This document shows, one piece after another, positions 57,680 through 64,000 of a DNA stretch of 64,000 bases; the first letter of the stretch is position 1; each line of letters begins with the position of its first letter. A program made the translations under genes and the position numbers. The notes beneath the pieces were generated by a model. It was not told where the DNA came from. It ran no database searches and saw nothing but the letters and a program-made list of their open reading frames with translations. The stretch is from Porticoccaceae bacterium (GTDB lineage Bacteria > Pseudomonadota > Gammaproteobacteria > Pseudomonadales > Porticoccaceae). The stretch lies in contig JAHEGD010000004.1 in assembly GCA_024639885.1 (NCBI GenBank), forward strand, positions 233,549 to 297,548, in the 5' to 3' direction.

Positions 57680-58912
57680 ATGATCGCTCTCACCGCAACA
57701 AGGACCAGCTACATCGTCGGCCGTCGCGCGGCTGCGCTACTCTGCGCGCTCGCGCTGCTGATAGCCCCGCACAGCGTGGCGCTGGACAAAATCACCTCGG
57801 CGACACCGCTGACACTGGACACACCGAGCCGCCCATTTAGCGTCGCCAGCCTGCTCGATATCGGCCTGCTACCACTCGCCGACGGGCTCGAGCTGGTCGA
57901 CGACGATGATCCGGTATTCCCGGAGGTGCGCAGCGCTGAGACGATCTATTTCGTCAACCAGCTGGGCAAAATGCTCGAGCGCAGCGGCGCCTGGGGGGCC
58001 GTGCGGGTGGTTGCCAGCAGCGATATCGCGGTTGATCTGTTGCTCTCTGGCAAGGTGCTCAGCTCCAACGGTGAAGAGCTTGAGCTGCACATCACGGTAA
58101 CCGACAGTGCCGGTGCCAACTGGCTCGACCAACGCTACCAGCAGATTGTCGGCAAATACGCCTACGATCGCCGCCTCAAACAGCTCCGCGACCCGTTCCA
58201 CAATCTGTTCAGCCAGATCGCCAACGACCTGCTCGCCGTCCGCGAGCGCTACACCGACAGCCAGGCGGAGCGGCTGCGGGCGATCACCGCCCTGAAATTT
58301 GCCGAGCAATTTGCGCCACAGGCGCTGGCTGGCTATCTTGAACAGGGCGAAGACGGCCGCCGGACGCTGCTGCGACTGCCCGCCGAAAACGACCCGTTGA
58401 TGGCGCGCATCGACAAGATCCGCCAGCGCGATTACCTCTACATCGACACCATGCAGGACTACTACGACCGCTTTTCGGTGCAGATGCACACCCCCTACCA
58501 AGAGTACCGGGCCAGCTCCTACGACGCGGTTGTGCAGGCGCGCCAGCTCAATGCCAAGGCGACCCGCCAGATGATCGGCGGTATCGGCGCCATCATCGCC
58601 GGCATCTACGGCCGCTACGAAAGCGGCTCTAGCGTCGGCCGCGCGGCCAGTACCGTCGGCGCCGGCTTTGGCGGCTTGGCGGTGCGCAACAGCTTGTCCA
58701 ACCGCGAAAAGGCAGCCGCTGCCAACGAGTCAGTAGCCGAGATGGGCGCCTCGCTCGGTGCCGAGATCGCCCCCCAACAGATCGAGCTCGAAGATCGCAC
58801 AATCACCCTCACTGGCAGTGTCGAGGCGCAGTACCGGCAGTGGAAGCAGCTATTAAAAGAGATCTACCAACGCGAGCGGGCGCTGCCCAACCAGGGCCAG
58901 AGCGCGCCGTGA
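57680..58912 (+). CDS. exported protein of unknown function
   Basis: 410 residues, starting at ATG 57680 one base after the previous TAA. A signal peptide (AAALLCALALLIAPHSVA) is followed by a mixed alpha/beta part (SVASLLDIGLLPLADGLELV, GAWGAVRVVASSDIAVDLLL, LELHITVTDSAGANWLDQRY) reminiscent of periplasmic CsgG/LpoB-like folds. A helical part comes next, then a Gly/Ala-rich stretch (MIGGIGAIIAGIYGRYESGSS) that may insert in a membrane. The CsgG/LpoB likeness is only a structural impression. Confidence 0.75.
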   Translation: MIALTATRTSYIVGRRAAALLCALALLIAPHSVALDKITSATPLTLDTPSRPFSVASLLDIGLLPLADGLELVDDDDPVFPEVRSAETIYFVNQLGKMLERSGAWGAVRVVASSDIAVDLLLSGKVLSSNGEELELHITVTDSAGANWLDQRYQQIVGKYAYDRRLKQLRDPFHNLFSQIANDLLAVRERYTDSQAERLRAITALKFAEQFAPQALAGYLEQGEDGRRTLLRLPAENDPLMARIDKIRQRDYLYIDTMQDYYDRFSVQMHTPYQEYRASSYDAVVQARQLNAKATRQMIGGIGAIIAGIYGRYESGSSVGRAASTVGAGFGGLAVRNSLSNREKAAAANESVAEMGASLGAEIAPQQIELEDRTITLTGSVEAQYRQWKQLLKEIYQRERALPNQGQSAP

Positions 58913-60336
58913 ACGGGCTGACTCGCAGCCAACAGCGCTGGCTGCTGGCGCTCGCCGGGCTGGTGATTGTACTGCTGCTGGCTGCGCCGGCGCTGCGCGA
59001 ACAGCGGCTGGCCGTGATCGAGGTGGCGCCACCGGTCGCTCTGCCAGCGGCACTGATCAGCGCCTCACAAAAAGCGGCGCTGGCCCGCGATCGCCAGCGC
59101 GCCCAGACTCTGGTCGCCGAGATTGCCGTTGCCGACGCCGAGCTGCAGCCGAGCCAGCCACAGCGCTGGGCGGCGGCTGACTACCAGCGCTTCATCAACC
59201 AGCGCGAGCGCGCCGACAGCGACTACAGCGCCAGCGATTACGCCGCCGCGGTCAGTGGCTACAGCGACGCGCACGAGTCATTGACCGCCATCGCCGCGCT
59301 GCGCCCAGAGCGGCTGAGCAGCGCCCTGCAACTCGCCGAACAGAGCTACCAGCAGTTCGCGCTTGAGTCGCTCGCCGAGCAGCTCGAGCTCGCCGAGTGG
59401 CTGATCGAAGCCGGTACGCCCGCCCAGCGCGCCCAGCTGAGCGCCGCGCAGGGCCGCCAACCGCGCCTGCCGGCAACGCTGCAGCGGGTCGCCGAGCTCG
59501 GCCAACTGATCGAACGCGGCGCGCTCGATCGCGCCGAGCAACTGCACGGCCGGGCCGACGACGCGATCGATAGGGGCCATCCGGCGCTGCAGACGCTGTA
59601 CAGCCAACTGAACGCCGCGCTCCAGCAGCGTGAGCTGCGCGCCGCGCTGAGCAGCGGCCACAGCGCACTGGCCGCCGGCCAACTGGCCGCCGCCGAGAAC
59701 GCCTTTATCCGCGCCCAGCAGATCGATCCGCAGCAGAGCGACGCCAGCGCAGGGCTGGCTCTGGTCGCCAACCAGCGCCGCCAGCAGATGATCGACCGCC
59801 AGCTAGCCCGCGCCGAGCAGCACGAGCAGCGCGAACAGTGGCAGCAGGCGGTGGCGGTCTACCAGCAACTGCAAGCTGACGCGCCCGGCCTGCTCGAGGC
59901 GCAGGTCCGGCTACTCAGCAGCGGTGCGCGGGCCGAGCTCGACCAGCGCTGGCAGCAGCTCACTGCCGATCCGTTCCAACTGGTTGAGCCCAGCTACCGG
60001 CGCGGCGCCCAACAGTGGCTCGCCGACGCGCGCTCGATCAGCCCCCGCGGCGAGCGGCTCAACGGTCAGATCGAACAGCTGCAAGCACTGCTTACGGCCG
60101 CCGCCCAGCGCCAGAGCGTGGTGCTGCTATCTAATGGTGAAACCGAGGTGACACTGTTTAAAGTCGCTCAACTCGGGCGCTTTCAACGCCACACCATCGA
60201 GCTACTGCCGGGCGCCTACACCGCGCTCGGCAGCTGTCGCGGCCGACGCGACCGGCAGGTGGCGTTTACGGTCGGCTTCGACAGCGCTGCCGAGCCGATC
60301 GAGCCGATTCAAATCACCTGTGGCCAGCCGCTGTGA
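58909..60336 (+). CDS. membrane-anchored Ala/Gln-rich helical (TPR-like) protein
   Basis: 475 residues from GTG 58909, overlapping the previous stop (GTGA). One membrane segment (WLLALAGLVIVLLLAAPAL, about 11-29) is followed by a long helical region very rich in Ala, Gln, Leu, Arg and Glu. Repeats of TPR type are visible (ALAAGQLAAAENAFIRAQQI, QREQWQQAVAVYQQLQADAP). A C-terminal beta part (VVLLSNGETEVTLFKVAQLG, GAYTALGSCRGRRDRQV) resembles a PEGA-like domain. Probably an inner-membrane protein with a periplasmic scaffold; function unknown. Confidence 0.75.
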   Translation: MNGLTRSQQRWLLALAGLVIVLLLAAPALREQRLAVIEVAPPVALPAALISASQKAALARDRQRAQTLVAEIAVADAELQPSQPQRWAAADYQRFINQRERADSDYSASDYAAAVSGYSDAHESLTAIAALRPERLSSALQLAEQSYQQFALESLAEQLELAEWLIEAGTPAQRAQLSAAQGRQPRLPATLQRVAELGQLIERGALDRAEQLHGRADDAIDRGHPALQTLYSQLNAALQQRELRAALSSGHSALAAGQLAAAENAFIRAQQIDPQQSDASAGLALVANQRRQQMIDRQLARAEQHEQREQWQQAVAVYQQLQADAPGLLEAQVRLLSSGARAELDQRWQQLTADPFQLVEPSYRRGAQQWLADARSISPRGERLNGQIEQLQALLTAAAQRQSVVLLSNGETEVTLFKVAQLGRFQRHTIELLPGAYTALGSCRGRRDRQVAFTVGFDSAAEPIEPIQITCGQPL

Positions 60337-60344
60337 AGCGGCCG

Positions 60345-60354
60345 CGCTATACTG
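60345..60354 (+). promoter_or_regulatory. -10-like TATACT in the gap before the PEGA-SUMF1 gene
   Basis: CGCTATACTG lies in the 55-base gap upstream of the ATG at 60392. The -35 region is poor. It might allow internal transcription of the downstream half of the cluster. Confidence 0.25.
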
Positions 60355-60391
60355 ATGACACCACCCACAGCCGGCTACCAGGACAGAGTGT

Positions 60392-62491
60392 ATGAGTGAG
60401 CAACGCCCGCCCCACCGCACCGGCCAGCCGCACTGGGCGCGCCGCGCCGTGCTGGCCGCGCTGCTGGTAGCGACCGCGGCGGCGCTCTGGTACAGCACCG
60501 CCAGCCGCGCCGTGATTATTGCGCCACAGGCGGCAGCCGGCAGCGATCCGCTCGACCCGGCGCTGGCGATCACCGTCGATATCGACGGCTGGGCGCTCAA
60601 GCTTGGCGGCAACTACCTGATGCTACCGGGCGACTACACGGTGACCGTCACTGCCCCCGGCTACCTGCCCAGCCGCCAGCCCTTCACCGTCGACAGCCGC
60701 GCCACCTTGCAGCAGCCGGTCACGCTCCGCGAACAGCCCGGTACGCTCGAGCTGCAGTTTAGCGACGACACCGGCCAACCGATCGCGGCCGCCAGCGGCC
60801 AGCTGTTGGTCAACGGCAGCGCACAGGACTGGACCACCAGCCTCGCGCTGCCGCGCGGCAGCCACCAGCTGCGCGTCGCGCTGCCCCGCTATCGGCCGGT
60901 CGAGCTCAGCGTAGAGGTGGCCGGCCGCGGGCTGCGCGAAGCACGCCAACTGACACTGATACCGGCCTGGTCGGTGCGCACCATCAGCAGCCAGCCCAGT
61001 GGGGCCAGTCTCACTGTCGACGGGGCGGTAGTCGGCACCACACCGGTTGCGGCCGAGCTGCTCGACAGCGGCAGCGACCTGACGCTGCTGCTCGACGGCT
61101 ACGAGCCGTGGCGCGGTCGGGTCGGCGCCGGCCCGGGCAGTGAGCGCGAGCTGCAGATCACCCTTGAGCCGGCCAAGGCGCCACTGCGTATCACCAGCCA
61201 ACCGGCCGGGGCAGCGGTGACCCTGGGCGAGCGCTATCTCGGCACCACGCCGCTCGAGACCCGCGCGACAGTCGGTACCAGCCAGCTACTGAGTGTGCGA
61301 CTGCCCGGCTACCAACACCACCAGCGGCCGCTGACAATCACCGACACTGACCCGGTCGAGCTGGCTATCGCCCTGCCAGCGGCGCTCGGTTACCTACAAC
61401 TCAATCTCAATGTCAGCGGCGCCACGGTGATCGTCGACGGTGGCGAGCCGACCGCGCTGGCCGGGCGCAGCGAGCGGCTGGCTCTGGCCGCCAAGCCGCA
61501 CTCAGTGACCGTCGCCAAGGCCGGCTATCAGAGCTACACACTGCAGATCGAGCCGATTGCCGAGCGCACCCAGACCCGCGACATACAACTGCTCACTCAC
61601 GCAGAAGCGTTCTGGGCGAGCCGCCCGCAGCAGCTGACCAGCTCGGTCGGTGCGGGCCTGCGCCTAATCAAACCGCCCGGCAGCGTCCTGATGGGCGCTG
61701 GCCGCCGCGAACCGGGCCGGCGCGCCAACGAGGGTGACTACCGGGCGCGGCTGAGCCGGCCGTTCTACCTCGCCGAGACCGAACTCACCAACCGGCAACT
61801 CAAACAGTGGCGCGAGTTCGCGCCGACCACCGTCGGCGGCGCACCGCTCGGGCTAGATGACCAGCCGGCGGTCAATATCAGCTGGCTGCAGGCGGCCCAG
61901 TTTTGCAACTGGCTGAGCGATCAGGAGGGGCTGCCGCGTTTCTACCAGATCAGTGGCGAGCAGCTGTTTGCGGTCGACTGGGACGCCACCGGCTACCGGC
62001 TGCCGACCGAGGCCGAGTGGGCTTATGCGGCGCGCAGCGACGGCCGCGGCAACAGCCTGATCTACAGCTGGGCAAACCAGCTCTACCCGCCGACCGAGGC
62101 GGTCGCTAACTTCGCCGACCGCTCTGCCGCGGCACTGCTACCGTTTACGCTAGGCAATTATCTCGACCAATTTATGGTCAGCGCCCCGGTCGCCAGCTTT
62201 GCCGCCAACCGGCTCGGCCTGTTTGACCTGGATGGCAATGTCTCGGAGTGGGTCAACGACTACTACACACCGCGCCCCAACGCCGGCAGTGACGACGGCG
62301 ACAGTGTCGGCCCGGCCGCGGGCGAACGGTTTGTCTACCGCGGCGCCAGCTGGGCGCTGGCCGGGCGCAGCGAGCTGCGGCTCGCCTACCGCCAGCCCGG
62401 TAGCACCGCGGCAATGGACATCGGCATGCGGCTGGCCCGTTTTGTCGACCGCCGCGGGGTCGGACCGCAACAGGGGAACGGCAATGATTAG
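60392..62491 (+). CDS. membrane-anchored PEGA-repeat protein with SUMF1-type domain
   Basis: 699 residues. One N-terminal membrane segment (about 17-36) is followed by about five beta-rich PEGA-like repeats between 45 and 410. The clearest are ISSQPSGASLTVDG with VGTTPV and ITSQPAGAAVTLG with LGTTPLE. Residues about 425-690 form a formylglycine-generating-enzyme-like (SUMF1) domain: PPGSVLMGAGRREPG, NISWLQAAQFCNWLSDQEGL, GYRLPTEAEWAYAARSDGRG and GLFDLDGNVSEWVNDYY. The copper-binding Cys pair of true FGE is absent (YRGASWALAGRSELRLAYR). It is therefore probably a binding domain and not an FGE. Confidence 0.88.
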   Translation: MSEQRPPHRTGQPHWARRAVLAALLVATAAALWYSTASRAVIIAPQAAAGSDPLDPALAITVDIDGWALKLGGNYLMLPGDYTVTVTAPGYLPSRQPFTVDSRATLQQPVTLREQPGTLELQFSDDTGQPIAAASGQLLVNGSAQDWTTSLALPRGSHQLRVALPRYRPVELSVEVAGRGLREARQLTLIPAWSVRTISSQPSGASLTVDGAVVGTTPVAAELLDSGSDLTLLLDGYEPWRGRVGAGPGSERELQITLEPAKAPLRITSQPAGAAVTLGERYLGTTPLETRATVGTSQLLSVRLPGYQHHQRPLTITDTDPVELAIALPAALGYLQLNLNVSGATVIVDGGEPTALAGRSERLALAAKPHSVTVAKAGYQSYTLQIEPIAERTQTRDIQLLTHAEAFWASRPQQLTSSVGAGLRLIKPPGSVLMGAGRREPGRRANEGDYRARLSRPFYLAETELTNRQLKQWREFAPTTVGGAPLGLDDQPAVNISWLQAAQFCNWLSDQEGLPRFYQISGEQLFAVDWDATGYRLPTEAEWAYAARSDGRGNSLIYSWANQLYPPTEAVANFADRSAAALLPFTLGNYLDQFMVSAPVASFAANRLGLFDLDGNVSEWVNDYYTPRPNAGSDDGDSVGPAAGERFVYRGASWALAGRSELRLAYRQPGSTAAMDIGMRLARFVDRRGVGPQQGNGND

Positions 62492-62792
62492 CCGACTCGC
62501 TCTGTGCTGGCTGCTGCTGATCAGCGCCGCAGTGGCCGCCCAATCCGCCGCCCAATCCGTCGCCCAATCCGCCGCCCAATCCGCCGCCCAATCCGCCGCC
62601 CAATCCGCCGCCCAATCCGCCGCCCAACCGGCCGACCGGCCAGCGGCTGAGCGGCCCGCGACCGGCGAGCGCGACAACGGCGCCGAACCAGCGCCCCCCG
62701 CCGCCGCCCCACCCGCTGCGCCGAGCGCCCCCTATCAACCCGACGAGGCGATCTCGGAAGACAACCCGATCGCCCTGCCATCCGATATTTAA
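62484..62792 (+). CDS. small exported protein with (QSAA)n repeat and Pro-rich tail
   Basis: 102 residues from ATG 62484, overlapping the PEGA-SUMF1 gene by eight bases. A signal peptide (LALCWLLLISAAVAA) is followed by seven near-identical QSAA tetrapeptides. A charged part and a Pro/Ala-rich stretch come next, and it ends DNPIALPSDI. No known domain. The low-complexity body suggests a flexible periplasmic linker; repeat number may vary between strains. Confidence 0.65.
   Translation: MISRLALCWLLLISAAVAAQSAAQSVAQSAAQSAAQSAAQSAAQSAAQPADRPAAERPATGERDNGAEPAPPAAAPPAAPSAPYQPDEAISEDNPIALPSDI
62541..62624 (+). repeat. 12-bp tandem repeat, seven copies
   Basis: The unit CAATCCGCCGCC is repeated seven times without interruption (copy two has one change, GTC for GCC), with a partial eighth copy. 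Each unit encodes Gln-Ser-Ala-Ala, so copy-number change keeps the reading frame. Confidence 0.95.
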
Positions 62793-62813
62793 ACGACTGT
62801 CCGAGGAGTTACC

Positions 62814-63566
62814 GTGAGCTATCGACAACGCACCAACCATCAGTTTTTCTACCAGCTGGTCGCCCTGCTGCTGTCGATCATCGTCGTCCACCTGATCTAC
62901 AGCGCGGTGATTCGCCCCAACGCCGACCTGCTGCTGGCCATCAACGCCCAGGCGATCGCCGCCGGCGCCACGGTCGGTCCAGCCAGCGAGCGCTCGCTGG
63001 TGATTATTCTCAAAGATTTTGAGCAGGAGGCGTGCATTATCCTGATGTGCTGGGCGCTCGCCATCATGGCGCTCAAGGCCCAGCAGCTGCGCCGTGAAGC
63101 GGCGCTGCTCGATCGGGTTGGCGACGGCTTGGCGGGCTTTGAGCAACTCGACAGCGACCAGCACAGCCGGCTGCTACCGCGCCTGCTGAGTGCCGCCCGC
63201 CGCCAACCGGCCCACCAGCGCGACACCGCGATCGAGACACTCTGCAACCAGGAGAGCGACCTACTCGACGCCGAGCTGTCGATGGTGCGCTACATCGCCT
63301 GGGCGATACCGTCGATCGGGTTTATCGGCACGGTGCGCGGTATCGGTGCTGCACTCGGCCAGGCCCACCTCGCGATTGAGGGCGATATCGCCGGGGTCAC
63401 CGCCAGCCTCGGGGTCGCGTTCAACTCCACCTTCGTGGCACTGTTGGTCAGCATGTTGGTGATGTTCTGCCTGCACCAGCTACAGCTCCATCAGGAGCGG
63501 CTAGTCCACCACTGCCGCGAGGCGTGCGGCCAGCTACTGCCGGCTGCGGCGCCGGCCGCCGACTGA
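62814..63566 (+). CDS. MotA/TolQ/ExbB-type proton-channel family protein
   Basis: 250 residues from GTG 62814 with GAGGAG upstream. The first membrane segment is FFYQLVALLLSIIVVHLIYS and the second IILMCWALAIMALKA. A cytoplasmic stretch of about 65 residues follows, and the channel-core helices are WAIPSIGFIGTVRGIGAALG and LGVAFNSTFVALLVSMLVMF. The PSIGFIGTVRGI and TASLGVAFNST elements correspond to the conserved GTV and ALGTT regions of TolQ/ExbB. It should form the stator of a proton- or sodium-driven complex with the next gene product. Confidence 0.88.
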   Translation: MSYRQRTNHQFFYQLVALLLSIIVVHLIYSAVIRPNADLLLAINAQAIAAGATVGPASERSLVIILKDFEQEACIILMCWALAIMALKAQQLRREAALLDRVGDGLAGFEQLDSDQHSRLLPRLLSAARRQPAHQRDTAIETLCNQESDLLDAELSMVRYIAWAIPSIGFIGTVRGIGAALGQAHLAIEGDIAGVTASLGVAFNSTFVALLVSMLVMFCLHQLQLHQERLVHHCREACGQLLPAAAPAAD

Positions 63567-63583
63567 CTGCGCGACCCTCGCCG

Positions 63584-64000
63584 ATGGCTAGAAAGCGCCG
63601 CGCAACCCCCTTTAACCTGTCGTTTCTCGACATCATGGCGTGTGGTTTTGGCGCGGTAACACTGCTGTTTTTGATTCTTCGTCACAACGCCGACGTGATC
63701 GCCACCGAGCAACCCGACGGCGATGCCGCACTGCTCGCTGAGGCGATAGAAAACCAGCAGCAGCAAGGTAGCGAGCTCGATGCCCAGCTGGCCGCACTGG
63801 AGCTGCGCGCCCAACAGATCGCCCTCGAGCGCGCCGAGCTGGCCCAGCAGCTCGAGGAGCAGCAGCGCGGCGAAGAGATCGGTGACAGCGAGCTAGCCCA
63901 ACTGCGCGACGCGGTGGCGGCACTCGAACTGAAAGTCGACACCCTCGCCGAGCCGGCTTTTGGCAGCAACCTGCGACAGACCCTCGGGGATGGCGACCGA
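63584..64000 (+). CDS. single-TM protein with ExbD/TolR-like N-terminus and coiled coil (partial)
   Basis: The frame starts at ATG 63584 and runs off the window end, giving 139 residues. A short basic N-terminus is followed by one membrane segment with NLSFLDIMACGFGAVTLLFL; the Asp16 at its start is placed like the essential Asp of ExbD, TolR and MotB. A long coiled coil rich in Ala, Glu, Gln and Leu follows (LLAEAIENQQQQGSELDAQL). It lies 17 bases after the channel gene. The C-terminal domain, which would reveal a peptidoglycan-binding, VWA or other fold, is outside the window. Confidence 0.75.
   Translation, partial: MARKRRATPFNLSFLDIMACGFGAVTLLFLILRHNADVIATEQPDGDAALLAEAIENQQQQGSELDAQLAALELRAQQIALERAELAQQLEEQQRGEEIGDSELAQLRDAVAALELKVDTLAEPAFGSNLRQTLGDGDR

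Noticed and set aside
60392..62491. Functional formylglycine-generating enzyme for a sulfatase
   Set aside because: The two catalytic cysteines are absent and no sulfatase gene is in the window.
62541..62624. CRISPR-like array
   Set aside because: The 12-bp units are contiguous with no spacers and lie in a coding frame; it is a tandem repeat.
62814..64000. Zorya anti-phage system (ZorAB)
   Set aside because: The channel gene resembles ZorA only at the family level; no OmpA-like domain, helicase or nuclease is visible and the upstream genes do not fit. The second gene is cut by the window end, so this is not final.

Overview
The window is a high-GC chromosomal segment of a gammaproteobacterium. 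The evidence is the gene order nadB / rpoE(algU)-mucABCD / lepA-lepB-rnc-era-recO-acpS, which is the pseudomonad-type arrangement, plus cysM-relA-mazG, ygfZ with divergent sdhE-ygfX, and an RF2 gene with the classical programmed frameshift. I cannot assign a genus. No rRNA, tRNA, CRISPR array, insertion sequence or prophage was recognised. No stretch over about 300 bases lacks a gene; the longest gaps (about 180-230 bases: 3886-4082, 14737-14942, 35924-36104, 40560-40738, 55584-55812) are promoter regions.

Layout. 1-560: end of a ComM/YifB-type ATPase. 637-7983: housekeeping genes (lysS, prfB, a SMP-30-like protein, selO) interleaved with three small toxin-antitoxin modules. One toxin has an in-frame stop and another lacks its catalytic histidine. 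7994-15947: the propionyl-CoA to succinyl-CoA module (scpA, pccB, pccA, meaB) with a divergent AraC-type regulator. 16005-22093: a cytochrome c5-like lipoprotein, trpS, an M18 aminopeptidase, a 3-hydroxyisobutyrate dehydrogenase-family enzyme, uppP, tsaB and adk. 22261-35923: a long minus-strand housekeeping block (mazG, a relA that lacks the zinc-finger region, cysM, acpS, recO, era, rnc, lepB, lepA, mucD, rseC, rseB, rseA, rpoE), headed by a sigma-E-type promoter. 36105-42192: nadB, ygfX, sdhE, ygfZ, a small membrane protein, ung, heme A synthase and a cytochrome c.

Two accessory regions stand out. Region A (42261-50602) starts after a strong terminator. It has a TTAAG-N6-TTAAG direct repeat of the BqsR/PmrA type, then ten tightly packed plus-strand genes: a thermostable-hemolysin-family protein, an AMP-dependent ligase, a heme-oxygenase-like diiron oxidase, an SDR, a periplasmic TPR protein, an OmpR-type response regulator and its kinase, a cupredoxin-fold protein, an FTR1-type iron permease and a probable outer-membrane protein. 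It reads as an auto-regulated, possibly iron-responsive operon that couples synthesis of an unknown, probably acyl-derived metabolite to iron handling.

50657-55583 holds an NhaC antiporter, two exported zinc-peptidase-fold enzymes and a class V aminotransferase. Region B (55813 to the window end) is a run of at least eight plus-strand genes, nearly all exported or membrane-anchored. They are a TPR protein with a TonB-C-like tail, an acidic Gly-rich protein, an unrecognised exported protein, an Ala/Gln-rich membrane-anchored protein, a PEGA-repeat protein with a cysteine-less SUMF1 domain, a small protein with a 12-bp repeat tract, a MotA/TolQ/ExbB-type channel protein and a single-TM protein with an Asp near its TM like ExbD/TolR. 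I do not recognise this as a named system; it looks like an ion-gradient-driven envelope machine and continues beyond the window.
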